Positions 32,801 through 44,800 of a stretch of DNA of 64,000 bases are shown one piece after another. Source of the stretch: Astropecten irregularis (taxonomy: Eukaryota > Echinodermata > Asteroidea > Paxillosida > Astropectinidae); NCBI GenBank assembly GCA_963971285.1, contig OZ020262.1, positions 6,109,036 to 6,173,035 on the forward strand. The letters are read 5' to 3'. Below the pieces are notes generated by a model that searched no databases, was not told the DNA's origin, and saw only the letters and a list, made by a program, of their open reading frames with translations. Numbering within the stretch: position 1 is the stretch's first letter; each line of letters opens with the position of its first letter. The position numbers and the translations under genes were made by a program.

Positions 32801-33588
32801 ATTTTGTTCCGTTCTGTTATTTATTTTTTTTATTTTAACCTTCTGAATGTGAGAGATTTGAGACGTTGGCGGCAGCAGACAAAAGTTTCTTTTCGCTAAC
32901 TCTCAGCATGCGCGCGTTGTTGTGCGCGTGCGTTGAAGACCCAGCTCCAAAGTCTCCCATAGCACCTGACACGTCATGTGATTATGGCTAATGTAGTTTA
33001 TTGATTGTGGCACCATTATTCACGGAAACATTCACTGAATTCGGGCGATTTACAATGAGTGCGCCAAAATGAGTTTGCCACGCATTGGCCAATCACAATT
33101 CATGAAATAAGTTGTGTCGACAAACAGCGCATTTTTCCACATGCGCAGTTTGTCTATGAAATTAGTCACGCGCATTGTGATAGGCCAACGCGTTGTAAAC
33201 TCATGGTGGCGCACTATTGTGAATCGCCCGATAATTATGGTAATGTAATATGAATTTCTTCGTCAACTTTCACCGAAAAAACTGACTGCGACGTATCTTT
33301 TGCCCAACATTATTCAGGTTCAAAAAGGCAGTGGAGCATTATTCTGCCATAGCACGCGACCGTATCATGCCAATGTCACCTATCGAAGAGGTAGCTTACT
33401 GGGTGGAGTACGCCATCAAACACGGTACCGGTCACCTCAAGCCCCGTGGTATGCAGCTATCTCTCATTCAGTACTACCTACTTGATGTTATTGCAGTCTC
33501 GGCAGTGATAGCAGTCGTGCTGGTCTACTGTGGTTTGCGTCTGTGCGGCTGTCTTCTTGGCAAGTCACTTCAGAACTTCAAACGATAG
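29897..33588 (+). CDS. UGT-6: UDP-glycosyltransferase, four exons, intact
   Basis: Exons 29897-30829, 31677-31899, 32475-32694 and 33318-33588 give 548 residues in frame. I chose ATG 29897 (MTDMAAICKG) because the signal peptide and homology to UGT-1 begin there. The frame is open to 29789, but that 36-residue extension has no counterpart. His42 (TSSHLIS) and Asp (FDMIVGDF) are both present, as in UGT-1. Exon 3 has AFISHGG and FGDQKDN. Exon 4 matches UGT-3/UGT-5 closely up to the membrane helix, then ends in a different tail (...LQNFKR). The middle of exon 1 is near-identical to UGT-1, and the next ~250 bp are near-identical to UGT-5, so the gene looks like a conversion mosaic. Intron 1 contains a hAT-type MITE and intron 3 a family-N foldback. 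Expected ER-membrane UGT. Confidence 0.92.
31021..31374 (+). ncRNA. Hammerhead-ribozyme-like motif split by a hAT-type MITE
   Basis: Ignoring the MITE and one target copy: GTCTC, CTGATGA, short hairpin, GAAA, CGTT, GAGAC. Outer arms pair (GTCTC/GAGAC). Core strands match the hammerhead, with one extra base after CTGATGA. Probably a retroelement remnant; activity not claimed. Confidence 0.35.
31053..31354 (+). mobile_element. hAT-type MITE (family G), 302 bp, in UGT-6 intron 1
   Basis: Opposite orientation to the copy at 23288. Flanked by the 8-bp duplication GCTAGACG (31045-31052 and 31355-31362). An uninterrupted version of the flanking sequence occurs at about 42961-42982. Confidence 0.85.
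32850..32960. mobile_element. Family-J foldback element in UGT-6 intron 3
   Basis: GAGATTTGAGACGTTGGCGG ... CAAAGTCTCCCA, with CATGCGCGCG inside. Confidence 0.5.
33042..33230. mobile_element. Family-N foldback element in UGT-6 intron 3
   Basis: CGGGCGATTTACAATGAGTG to CACTATTGTGAATCGCCCG. Only modest similarity to the 7516 copy outside the arms. Confidence 0.65.
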
Positions 33589-33708
33589 GCACAATATCTT
33601 GATCTCGCCGTTGGTGGTGCTGTTTACTCTAAGTTGTTGTATGTGGGCAACAGAGTGCGCCCTACAGTAAAGGGACTCTATCAAATACATAATACTACTT
33701 TATTTAAT

Positions 33709-33725
33709 GGGCGTTTACGAAACGG

Positions 33726-33785
<60 letters not shown>

Positions 33786-33973
33786 CAGCTCTGACATCCA
33801 TTATGCTGAAAAAATAGGTTGCGGTTTTTCATTGAAGCTGAAACTCTGTTTTCCTTTTCAAATCAGAGAATCTACTTCAGAACCGCAGCCGAAAGCCTCT
33901 ATTTTGATACCAGTTATTTCAGAATGGATTCACGAAATGGATCCGGAGCCTGAGCCTCCGTTTCGTAAATGCC
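33709..33973. mobile_element. Family-H foldback element downstream of UGT-6
   Basis: GGGCGTTTACGAAACGGAGGC start, ~11 GGCTCA units, core, and CCTCCGTTTCGTAAATGCCC end. Confidence 0.65.
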
Positions 33974-34264
33974 CAATATTGAGTTCAGATTTTTTTCAGA
34001 TAAGAGTCGGGAAAAACAATATGTTTTTTAGGACTCTCAAAAGCTACAAGGCTTCAAAAAGAAAAATGGCAATGGCAACTTCATAATGACATGAAAAAAA
34101 TAAGCATAAATAAATACAATTCAAAATGGCGACAAACAATCACACGGAAGAATACAAAGTAAAGTATAACCCTGAAATTAAATAAAATGTTAAACGACGA
34201 AATCAAAGAAAAGGTTCATGTACACAAACACTTGGTTGTTTCATGCAATTTACTGTACATGTAC

Positions 34265-34638
34265 TTTGGTCGGTTTGGTATATATAATAGCATACCAAAA
34301 CAGAAATTTTCACAGATTTACGTAAAACTTACAGGGTATGAAGATGGTGGTGGTAGAAACAAACCGTAAAAAGTATTCCGCCTGAAATGGTGTATTTATC
34401 CAGAAATAAGTAAAACAACGACCGAAAATCTTTTTTGATCTTTTAAAAGATCAAAAATAAAAGAGAAAAGACATAAGAAATACTGTGGCTGTTTTTCACC
34501 GTTTTTCTCAAAAAGCGGGCACCATATGGGACTGCAATTTTTACAAATGACTGTTGTTGTATCTTCCTCGATATTTGTGCCCATGAATCTGCATTTCTTT
34601 GACAAAACCAATTTGAAAGTATTATTACCTTTAACATA
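34265..34638 (-). mobile_element. Family-A MITE
   Basis: Inverted. The left terminus has decayed; the right end is GTATTATTACCTTTAA. Confidence 0.6.
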
Positions 34639-35262
34639 GTGGAATTATTCCAGTTGGCCATGTTTGACCGAGTGAGGGCGCTGTTTTAAAAATACAAAAT
34701 GTTTAAATTTTCAGAGTAGAGTTTTATTCATTTGTAGAGTAAGTAAGCGTGTAACCATAAGATTAGCATAATGACTTCACTATTGACCTTAAACTGGCTT
34801 GTACGATACAGCTGGGTTCCTCAGTCTTTCTGAAGGCAATGGCAGTCTCGTTTTTTGTTTTTTTTAAGTAATTCTCAGCTACACAATAGACGTATACATT
34901 CCTGGAATCTTGCCAAACAGTGAACACTGCAAAGGCATTGAAACTTGCTGGAGTGAGTGTCCTATTGCAGGAACAATAACATTCCCTGTACTGCCAACCA
35001 TATAGTATAATAGGATAGCTGCATGGAAAAGGAATGACATGTTCGCCATGCTTGTAACCAGCTACCCAATTAAGCCACTACTAGTGACCAAGCCCATGAA
35101 TTTTGTTTGAATTTGATGCTTGTAACTGTAGTCTGAAACTTGGTGCTGCCACAATCCACCATGGCTACATGTATGGAGTATATAGGATGACCAAGACCCA
35201 ATAACATCAAGTCGAGGTATGTTACTTCTTAATTATTATGTTACTGTATAACATTCCCATTT

Positions 35263-35514
35263 GGGAAAGAATTCCACTGATGACCATTACGGAAAAAAAA
35301 AGATTATATCCTCAAAGAGTTAACTTATTGGATACAAATGATGAACTTCAATCTCAGGTGTGGAAAACTTGGGTAGCATATCTGAAAAGTGGGTTTTACG
35401 TGTTTTTTCCCTACAAATTGTACACTTCCAAAACAGTGGCAGCCATTTTGCTCAAAACGCCCTGTGTTGGTTCCATAGAGTTGTGCACAAATGGTCATCA
35501 GTGGAATTATTTCC
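35263..35514. mobile_element. Family-K foldback element
   Basis: AATTCCACTGATGACCAT at one end mirrors ATGGTCATCAGTGGAATT at the other. An inverted, diverged copy is at 36469-36743. 34640-35260 holds no recognisable feature. Confidence 0.6.
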
Positions 35515-36265
35515 GTTACTTTTTATTATTTTATTATTTTACTGTATAACATTGAGTGATATATTAGTTATATGGCAGGTTTCTATTGCATGATCGTTCA
35601 CTATAAAATTGTGCTGTAATATATCTGGCGGTGATTTCAATTCTTCTTATTAGTTCTATACTTAGTGTAAAATCGTTTGTATTTATCGCATGCGGTATAT
35701 CGTCTTGATTTTCTTCGATTTAGCTTCTCGCTTAGTCAAAATTGTACTGTTAGGCAGGCAAAAAAAAACAATGTGTATTTATACACAGAAGTTCCATTTA
35801 TTTGTGCCACTTTCGGAAAGAGTTCCACGTACGAATAACACGTTGACACATTGTGCACAAAACATAATTATGAGACTTAATTAATTTGGTGCGCTTAAAA
35901 AAAAATGGCCTGGCGCGGCTGCAGATTCACGAAAGTGTTATGTGAATAACACCCCGTATCAAAACTCACTTTTCGTGTATTATAATTATGTAACCCCAGT
36001 CTTAACACAGCTGAAAGTTGAAGTTTATCTTCCGTGCTTGCATGGCTTACATTCGTCATTATAGTCTTGTCTATTCTTCAATTCTAATTAATTTCGAATA
36101 CTCGTGTAGTTTTCAGGAGACCTGTTGTTTGCTGCCCTCTGTCGACAACCCGCTTCAAAAAAGTCTCCCATTTATTTATATTTGTCTGAATTTCTATTTA
36201 CGTTCCCTGACCTACAATAAAATGGCGAATGGAATGCTCGTTTCGTGGGCTCGATGATCTCTTGT

Positions 36266-36406
36266 ACGATTTCACCAGACTCATCCGTCGTAATTAACCA
36301 TCGATCGTAGGACGTGATGCATTGCAGCCATGCGTAGGATACGATTGGCCTTATCCTTCGTAACTCGAGTTACGATTGATCGTAGGGCTTCGTGAAATTA
36401 ATCCCT
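36266..36406. mobile_element. Family-C foldback element
   Basis: CGATTTCACCAGACTCATC to CTTCGTGAAATTAATCC, with CGTAACTCGAGTTACGAT inside. Confidence 0.6.
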
Positions 36407-36468
36407 AGGACGATAATTATAAACACCTTGGAACGGATACGGACGGTACCTTTGTAAATTAACATAAT

Positions 36469-36743
36469 GGTAAAGAATTCCACTGACGACCATTACTTGT
36501 GCACAACTTTTTGGAACTACATGTAACAGAGGTCGTTTTAATAAAAATGGCTGCTGTTGCGTTGGAGGTGTACAATCTATAGGTTAAAAAAAAAAACCCG
36601 TAAAACTTACTTTTCAGATATGCTATCCCAGTTTTATACAGCTGGGATTGATGTTCATAGTAAACTTGTATCCAGTAAGGTAACTCTTAGAGGATATTTT
36701 GTATAACCTTTTTTCCGTGATGGCCACCAGTAAAATTATTTCC
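36469..36743. mobile_element. Family-K foldback element, inverted copy
   Basis: AAGAATTCCACTGACGACCA to TGATGGCCACCAGTAAAATT. 36744-37430 holds nothing else I recognise. Confidence 0.55.
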
Positions 36744-37434
36744 GTTTCACATGTGTGTATGAAGAAAATACGGCATTTCTTTGGCATGGCAAAAACAAAA
36801 CAGTGACGACGTCCGTGTGATTCGCGTAAAAGAAAAAAAGAGGGTCGCACTGGGTACAAAATTCAGTCATAATTTCGCCAGAAATTCACCATGCTCGCTG
36901 AATGTTTGTGAACAATAGGCCTATGAGCGAAAACAATATTTATCTTTTTTAAAGAGGTAATTATAGAACGGCGCAATGTGCGTAAATTGAATAATTAGTC
37001 CAATTGCTACCGGTAATTATTGGTCGATATCTCTCAAGGACTATAATGATATATACACCAGGGCGAAAATTGCACTGCTTCACAAAAATTAATGGTATAC
37101 TTTGTGCGCGGTCAGTCAACTGACGACTTTCAATCGCAATAATCTTGATGCTCGCTTGGTTATTAAATGCCGACGACAGAGGGCGACAAACATAATTCCG
37201 CTCCAAAACAATGCCCAAGGAATCTGTCCGGATTACATAGTTACAGCTTGAGTAATTATACACAAGTGCAATAAAAAGTGACTGTAGTCACTTTCAACAG
37301 ACTTGTGTCGGACTCACCGTTGACAGAACAATTATTAGCAACAGTGATGAAAATATATGTACCGCCCTCTTTTGGCGGTTAAGTAATAGTCTGAGCAAAG
37401 CAAAACCGTTGACAGAACAATTCAGCAAGATATT

Positions 37435-37563
37435 GGGTGCATTCGTTTAGCTCCCCCGGGTCAGCCCTTTCTGGGATTGGTTATGTTTTACTGCACGAAA
37501 CAAGCGAGACAATGGTGACGAGGTTGACTAGTGTCAACCCGGGGGAGCTAAACGAATGCACCC
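37435..37563. mobile_element. Family-D foldback element
   Basis: GGGTGCATTCGTTTAGCTCC and its complement as ends, ~129 bp. 37564-38295 holds no recognisable gene. Confidence 0.65.
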
Positions 37564-38394
37564 AAAAATATATATGTGCCGCCCTCTATTGGCGGTAAAA
37601 ACAAAACACAGGCCACGTGTGACTGATAAAACTGACTTAATTAACTTGCACAAAATGCTCAAAATAATGATATCGATAACGCATGGGACTACTTAATGAG
37701 CCACATCTATTTCGTTCTAATTATGGACAAATCAAAGCCCATGACAACATTAATTTATGTCCGTACGTTTTTGCAGACGTTTTTGAAATAATTGCCACTT
37801 AGGAGTTGATTAACTGCTTCATAATTACCATAGAAGTAGAACAATGTCCGTATACACGCTTCTTACATTGTCAAACAATAACAACAACATGACATGTGCA
37901 ATTTACATTATATTGAGCCCATCACTGACAATTACCCATTACGTGGTTTGAAAAGAGTTTCGTTTTTTTCACGGCCGTACAATCTGAGCTCATTATTCAT
38001 TTAGATACATTCATGAAATGTCCCCATAACATCTGATTTCCCACAGGGGTCATCTTTCACAATGCGTCTTTTGTTTCATTCTTTCCAATTACCCCTGCTA
38101 GCCAGAATTCATCAGCATCAATTACGGCGGATGATTACTGGAGTAATTGGACAGAAAAAAACCTTACGCTGTCTTAAATTAGACCGCCAATGGTAGCCCG
38201 CGTAGGTTACAAATAAATAGGTTTCTCTGCATGGACACAAACAAAAAATATATTGGTCTTACCATTTGGTTTTGCTTGTAGCTGACATATGTCAATTTTA
38301 AGTTCATTGGTTTGGAGGATGTTTAGAAATAGGTAAGTAAAAATTGTGCATGACCCTATAGGAAAGTCTCCCAACCCTAACCCCATAGGGGCAT

Positions 38395-38690
38395 TTAACT
38401 GAGTACCATCCTGAATCCTCCACAATCCTCCAATGGTCACACTTTAAAAACTGTGTTCATCCTGAATCCTCCATAATCCTCCAGTGATCTCACTTATACT
38501 CAAAATGAGAGGTACCTGATCCTGAATCCTTCAGAATCCTTCAGTGGCCCTACCTCAAAAATTGCGTCTATCCTGAATCCTTGCCACTCCTCAAGTGGTC
38601 CTCACTTGAAAATTACATTATATCCTGAATCCTCCGAAATCCTCCAAAACTACCAGAAGGATTTTGGAGGATTGAGGAGGGTTAGGTTCC
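38395..38690. repeat. Minisatellite, ~60 bp unit (ATCCTGAATCCTCCA)
   Basis: About five units of ATCCTGAATCCTCC...AATCCTCCA plus spacer, diverging towards the right. Confidence 0.7.
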
Positions 38691-38734
38691 ATCCTCGGTT
38701 ATATTATTTACCTTTTGTTATAAATTTGTACGGT

Positions 38735-38820
38735 GTTCAGGTCGAGGTCGCTAGTTTAAATCCCGCTCCAGTAAATTTTTCTTTGTTCACTTTTCAATTA
38801 CTTTATCATAAATTTGGTTA
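38735..38820 (+). mobile_element. SINE-1 3' fragment
   Basis: TTTAAATCCCGCTCCAGTAA then TTTCTTTGTTCACTTTTCAA. A similar tail lies at 49838-49895. Confidence 0.5.
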
Positions 38821-39107
38821 GAGAACAGCTTATGACCGAACTTGGACGAATTCTATGTGAATGTCTCTCAAATGACACATTTCCTTCTACCAAGAATCCA
38901 TTTGTCAAATTTATAATCATCATTAAATTAACATAAAATACCTTCTTGAGCTGAAATGGTATACACTGATTTGAAATCCATCTGCTAATGAACGCGAATG
39001 ATAACCCGGCCGGAAAATGCAAACACACGGCTAGCACGATCATGTCAAAAGTGAAATTCTTTCCCAGAATTTTCATAATTCTAAACGTGTTTTCCGTCTG
39101 GCTCGTA

Positions 39108-39475
39108 TTAAAGATAGTATCATACTTTGGTAGCATACCGAAACAAAACTCTTCACTAGATTAACCTATAACTTACAGGGTATAAAGATGGTAATGGTAG
39201 AAACATACCGTTAAAATGTTTCTGCCTGAAATGCTGTATCTACCCAGAAAAGAGTAAAACGAATGACTCAAATTATTTTTGATCTTTAAAAGATCAAAAA
39301 TAAAAGAGATGAGACTTAAGAAATACTGTGGCCGTTTTTCACTCTTTTCTCAAAAAGTGGGCACCGTAATGGGACTGAAATTTCCACAGATGACTGTTAC
39401 TGTATCTCCCTTGATATTTTTGCCCATGAATCTGTATTTCTTTGACAAAAAAACAAAGAATGATATTACCTTTAA
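39108..39475 (-). mobile_element. Family-A MITE, complete
   Basis: TTAAAGATAGTATCATACTTTGG at the left, AATGATATTACCTTTAA at the right. Confidence 0.7.
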
Positions 39476-39984
39476 GCCTGTGTAAGAAATGTGGAGAAGA
39501 TTGGCATTTTTATGTTGGGATAAAAATCTGAGTTATGTGCGTTGAGGTTTGTGGGGAGAGAGTGGTAAAGCCATTTTCTTGTAGATTTGTTGGTGTGCAA
39601 GTTTCGCGTGGTGCGGTGGCCCCGTGACCCTATCACCATCATTCTCAATATCCTTCCAATCATCATCATTATTGGCATCAGCATTCATTGGGAGCTCATC
39701 TTTTCCAGGTTTTGCCGCCAGAGCTTGCTCGACTTATCTGAAGCACATGGCCTGTATAAGTTGACTGTCCGGATATTGCAGGCGACATCCTGCCCTTTGT
39801 GCAAAATTTTTGCTCAGGATTTTAGGCAGTAACTAAACGAGTCTCGTTTATTGTCATCTCGCTTAATGTTGGTGCTTATTATTAGTCGAAAGGCTCATGT
39901 CAATGAGAGTGTGCCTAATTTAATTCGCTTCTGAAAGGATGCTTTTTTTATATGATAATTATACATGTAGCTACATATTATGAT

Positions 39985-40625
39985 GTTTGACTTGTCTTGT
40001 GTTGTTGTGTTGTGTTTTCTGGTCTTGTGTTGTCTTGTGCTGGTCTCGTGTTGTCTTGTGTTGTCTTGTGTTGTCTTGTGATGGTCTCGTGTTGTCCTGT
40101 GTTGTCCTGTGTTGTCTTGTGTTGTCCTGTGTTGTCTTGTGTTGTCTTGTGTTGTCTTGTGATGTCTTGTGTTGTCTTGTGTTGTCTTGTGATGTCTTGT
40201 GTTGTCTTGTGATGTCTTGTGATGGTCTCGTGTTGTCTCGTGTTGTCTTGTGTTGTCTTGTGTTGTCTTGTCTTGTGTTGTCTTGTATTGTCTTGTGTTG
40301 TCTCGTGTTGTCTTGTGTTGTCTTGTGATGTCTTGTGTTGTCTTGTGTTGTCTTGTGTTGTCTTGTGTTGTCTTGTGTTGTCTTATGTTGTCTTGTGTTG
40401 TCTTGTGATGGTCTTGTGATGTCTTGTGTTGTCTTGTGATGGTCTTGTGTTGTCTTGTGATGGTCTTGTGTTGTCTTGTGATGGTCTTGTGTTGTCTTGT
40501 GTTGTCTTGTGTTGTCTTGTGTTGTCTTATGTTGTCTTGTGATGGTCTTGTGTTGTCTTGTGTTGTCTTGCGTTGTCTTGTGTTGTCTTGCGATGGTCTT
40601 GTATTGTCTCGTGTTGTCTTTTTTG
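39985..40625. repeat. 10-mer tandem array (GTTGTCTTGT), ~640 bp
   Basis: Roughly 60 units, with GATG variants and occasional CTCG. Long frames on both strands are a consequence of the repeat. 39476-39984 before it and 40626-41640 after it hold no recognisable gene. Confidence 0.9.
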
Positions 40626-41649
40626 TAAAACGCGATGCACTGGCCATTCATTTAATTCCAATTGATAACTTTGTGAAAATTAAATGAACAGTCCATATGA
40701 TGTGTTTCAGTTGCTTTATCTTAAATTGGTTTAACCATGAAAACAAATTAAAATGAAAACGAACTCGTGATAAAACGACCTATTCTCTTATAAAAGCATA
40801 AAACTACCAATTCATGATTACATTGTGGATAACATTCATTTTAAAAAGAGAAATTCGGCAGGAATGCTTCAAAACATTTTATCTACTTTTTGTCGACACA
40901 AAAATATTTCACTGTGAAAAGTGAATCGTGGTCGGTGTTGAAAGGGCTCAACACTGCACAGTGCATTATAAGCATCAGCATCATTAATCAATAACAAATT
41001 AAAGGGCCTAATTTATTTGTTTTTTCCGTGGTATCATGTTTCATTTGACTAATTTGTCACCTTTGTTGGTCAGCAGGATCTAATATGAATATTAAGAGAA
41101 ATTATCTGAGGAAAAAATGAAAGGTGTAATTTATGCATCTGTATAAAGAGTGCATTCACTCATGCAATGTCAAGGAGAATAGGGAAAGTAACGGTCTTTA
41201 TAACACTGCGTGGTTGTAATGAAAACTGACCTTGCAGGATTAAAAGGCCCATTAGTAAGGTCAGTCAGCAATATGCTAAAAATATGCATTGATATTTAAT
41301 TATTCTTGATGGATTTCGTAATCAAAGACAAATTATGGGCCGTCATCCGGAAATGGGTGGCCCCATAGCTACTTAGTTACTTGGCTTCAATACAAGTAAT
41401 AGGCCTAGGCCTAAACTGCTGCAAACTGCTCATCAACGAAAATAATGACCAGAAATGTATCAAAATGCTTGGAGTTGGGAGGGCCTGACACGTTTTGATC
41501 CTAGCAGGATCTTTATCGAAGGCTAAATGACAAGAGGACAAGAACATGCAAGTAAAGATACACATAAATGGATGAGAGGATCAGAACAAGAGGGTGGGGG
41601 AGTAACTTTAAAATAGTACAATTATTAGTTTATGAATATTAATGATTTT

Positions 41650-41880
41650 TAGGTCGGGAGATTATGCAAATTAGGCTTGCCCTTCACCCAAGCTTCCCAA
41701 GCTGATCCCAGCTAGCTCTGTGGCCTATGGGTATGGCATCTGCACTAGTAAGCAGTAGGTCTTGGGTTCGAATCCCACCTGAACCAGCGCATGATTTTTT
41801 TCATGTGCACTCTACAAGTAACAAGCACTGAGTACACAATGCTCATCCACGTTGGTGAAGGGCAAGCCTAATTTACATAG
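41650..41880 (+). mobile_element. SINE-3 (tRNA-like), intact
   Basis: GCTCTGTGGCCTATGGGTATGG head, GGGTTCGAATCCCACC B box, then CTCATCCACGTTGGTGAAGG. Similar flank motifs (AATTAGGCTTGCCCTTCAC) occur before and after it. Confidence 0.65.
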
Positions 41881-42418
41881 TTTTAAAAACTTAAACTAGT
41901 AACTAGTTAGTAATAACTAATATGCCTAACTATAACTAGTAATCGGCTTGTTAGGATATAAGAGTATTACTGCGTCGTGCAAATTTAAATTGTGTTCAAT
42001 CTCGATTTCTTCAATACATAACCAGCCGAGTTATTGAAACGCGATTATGGCAAATTTCGGGGGTGAAATTATTCACAGATAGACTGTTATTGTATCGAGG
42101 GCTTTCTCTTTCGAGTTGTTGAATAGATACACACTGGTTTTAAAATCAGAGCCCTCATTAACATTTTTTGTTTGCAGTTGTCATTTTTAATGCACAGAGC
42201 CTAAGCTTTCGGTCATTGCGTGCAATATTACCAGCATGTATTGTACGCGGCTCATGACCTATATAAAATATGACGCACTATCACAATTTAATTGTGTCTC
42301 ACTATATGTGGCAGCATAATAAATGGAAACAGCAAGGAACCTGACGTTATTTCTGATATATCGTCTTCATACTGCCCTATAAGTAATTTATACAAAATGT
42401 AAAAACTATTTCATGCTG

Positions 42419-42753
42419 TTAAAGGTAATATCATACTTTGATCCTTGTTAAAGATATGCAGATCAATTTCATGGGGAAAAATATCAAGGTAGGTACAATA
42501 ACAGTCATCTGTGACATTCCCATGCAGTTCCATACAGTGCCAACTTCGGGGGAAAACAGTGAAAAACGCCCACGGTATTTTAAAAAAATCTTTTCATCGA
42601 TATGTTTGATCTTCCGAAGATGAAAATTGTTTTTGGTCATTGGTTTTACTGTTTTCTGGATAAAAACAGCATTTCAGGCAGAAACCATCATACACTGTAA
42701 GCCTGTGGCGATTTTTGTTTCAGTATGCTATCAAAGTATGATAGGACCTTAGA
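42419..42753 (+). mobile_element. Family-A MITE
   Basis: TTAAAGGTAATATCATACTTTG at the left, CAAAGTATGATAGGACCTTA at the right; the interior has diverged. Confidence 0.6.
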
Positions 42754-42946
42754 GTGTATTGTCGGGACATACGCGCATAAACAGGGGTTCATGCAACTTG
42801 AATATTATTGCCTATACACTTATCAGCTGCTCCGTGCGTCAGCAGTTTTACACACTATCACAGGATGTATACACGCACAATTCTTTGATTAGTATGCAAA
42901 TGATTACATGTATTTCCCTATAACACATTTGGGGAATGAACTCCAA

Positions 42947-42992
42947 GGTCTCTTGATGATGACTAGAGCAGGCAAGTCGAAACGTAGAGACC
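42947..42992 (+). ncRNA. Hammerhead-ribozyme-like motif, uninterrupted
   Basis: GGTCTC arm, TTGATGA (first core base changed), GACT...AGTC hairpin, GAAA, CGTA, GAGACC arm. The family resembles the minimal hammerheads of Penelope-like elements. Confidence 0.35.
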
Positions 42993-43032
42993 GTACGAGA
43001 TGTGCGACGAAATAAGAAGTGCGAAAGTACGA

Positions 43033-43385
43033 ACTTTGGTAGGAAACCCAAACAGAAATGTTCACAGATTTACCTGTAAAGTACAGGGTATGAAGATGGC
43101 GATGGTAGAACTGTGAAAATCTTTCTGTCTGCAATGCTGTATTTATCCAGAAACTAGTAAAAACAACGACCGGAAATATGTTTCATCTTTAAAAGATCAA
43201 AAATAACGATGAAAATATTAAAGAAATTCCATGGGCGTTTTTTTTTTTACTGTTTTCTCAATAATTCGGCACCGTATGGGACTAGGAATTCCACAGATGA
43301 CTTTTACTGTATCTGTCTTGATATTTGTGCCCATAAATCTGTATTTCTTTGACAAAAACTAAAGTACGATATTACTATAATTTAA
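43033..43385 (-). mobile_element. Family-A MITE
   Basis: Inverted copy beginning ACTTTGGTAGGAAACC and ending AAAGTACGATATTACTATAATTTAA in degenerate form. Confidence 0.6.
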
Positions 43386-43449
43386 ATGGTGTTTCCGCAA
43401 ACTGATCCACATACCAATTGTCACCATGCAAAGCCTCAAATCTTTCTTA

Positions 43450-43678
43450 GGGCCTTTTCGAAACGGAGGCTTAGACTCAGGCTCGGGTCTGTCATCCATA
43501 TGATAGGTCGTGTTTTTTCATTGAAGCTGAAGCTCTGTTGTCTTTATCAAACTAGGGAATCTACTTCAGAACTGCAGCCAAACTGCAGCCTCTATTTTGA
43601 TACCCGTTATTTCAGAACGAATTCACGAAATGGAGCCGGAGCCCGAGACGGAGCCTGAGCCTCCGTTTCGTAAACCCC
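43450..43678. mobile_element. Family-H foldback element
   Basis: GGGCCTTTTCGAAACGGAGGC to CCTCCGTTTCGTAAACCCCC; few hexamer units. Confidence 0.6.
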
Positions 43679-43977
43679 CATGCATATGTTTGTATCAAGT
43701 CTTCTGTTCACGTGACTCATTTCACGGCATGATTTTAATGCAGCAATCCGCCTCCGCCACGACAATTAATAACAAATTAACTCGGTGTTAATGTCGGATT
43801 ACGTAACTTCATGGTAACACCTTTATTGTCCAGCGATCTAAAACACATTTCATTTGATTTCTAATTATCTCAGCGTGTAATTGTCTCCTTTACAATTTTA
43901 TTTTCATCAATTGTTTCACTTAAACACTTAACAGCGTTAGCTCATGTTTCCGTTATCAATCAGCATTTTTATTTTCA

Positions 43978-44178
43978 CTTAAAGGTACAGTACAGGATCG
44001 GTAACATTACACAAACAGAAATATTCACAGATTTACGTATAACTTTCAGGATATGAAGATGGTAGAAACATACCGTTAAAACATTTCCGCCTGAAATGAA
44101 GCATTTATCCAGAAATTATAGTAAAACAAATACCGAAAACAGTTTTAATCTCGGGGTAAGATCAAAACCATTCTTTAG
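43978..44178 (-). mobile_element. Family-B MITE, half copy
   Basis: TTAAAGGTACAGTACAGGATCGG at one end. It breaks off after GATCTCGGGGTAAGATC, where the 44.2 kb satellite begins. Confidence 0.6.
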
Positions 44179-44189
44179 GATAAACTATC

Positions 44190-44800
44190 AGGACAAGTCG
44201 ACTTCCTTCTTTCAGTATGTCATCTTGACGTGATTTATCATCAGAATGATGTCGACATCTTTGTTTCAGTAAGTCGTCTTGGTGATATTATAATACCAGG
44301 ATCGACATGTCGCCTTCTTAGTTTTCACTAACTTGCCCGGATAAATTATCTCGATAAGTCGATCTTTAAGGCTAAGTCATCTTCCTGGAAAATATTATAC
44401 ATCGACATGCCGGCTTCTAGTTTCACTAAGTCATCTTGCCCGGATAAATCATCTGGACAAATCGACATTTAAGGCTTAATAAGTCGTCTTAGCGAGGAAA
44501 TATTTCACCTGAATCGACATGTCGACTTCTTAGTTTTCACTAAGTCATCTTGCCGTATAAATTATCTCGATAAGTCGACCTTTAAGGCTTATTAAGTCGA
44601 CTTGGAAAGAAATATTATACAAGGATCGACATGTCGACTTCTTAGTTTTCACTAACTTGCCCAGATAAATTATCTCGATAAGTTGACCTTTAATGCTTAA
44701 TTAAGTCGTCTTGGAAAGAAATATTATACCAAGATCGACATGTCGACTTCGTGGTGTTCAATAAGTCACCTTCCCCGGATAAAATCTCGATAAGTCGACA
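44190..44800. repeat. Satellite, ~120 bp unit with GTCGAC palindromes
   Basis: About five units, each with TCGACATGTCGACTTCTTAG, a CCGGATAAATTATCTCGATA segment and AAGTCGTCTTGG. 44800-45147 is unannotated. Confidence 0.75.

Noticed and set aside
39587-39832. Small frame MLVCKFRVVRW...
   Set aside because: No domain, no homologous copy, no splice context; chance is the simplest reading.
39985-40625. CRISPR-like array
   Set aside because: Units are contiguous with no spacers, and the window is animal DNA.
39895-40687. Long open frames of up to 250 codons on both strands
   Set aside because: They come from the 10-mer satellite; periodic peptide, no start context, no domain.
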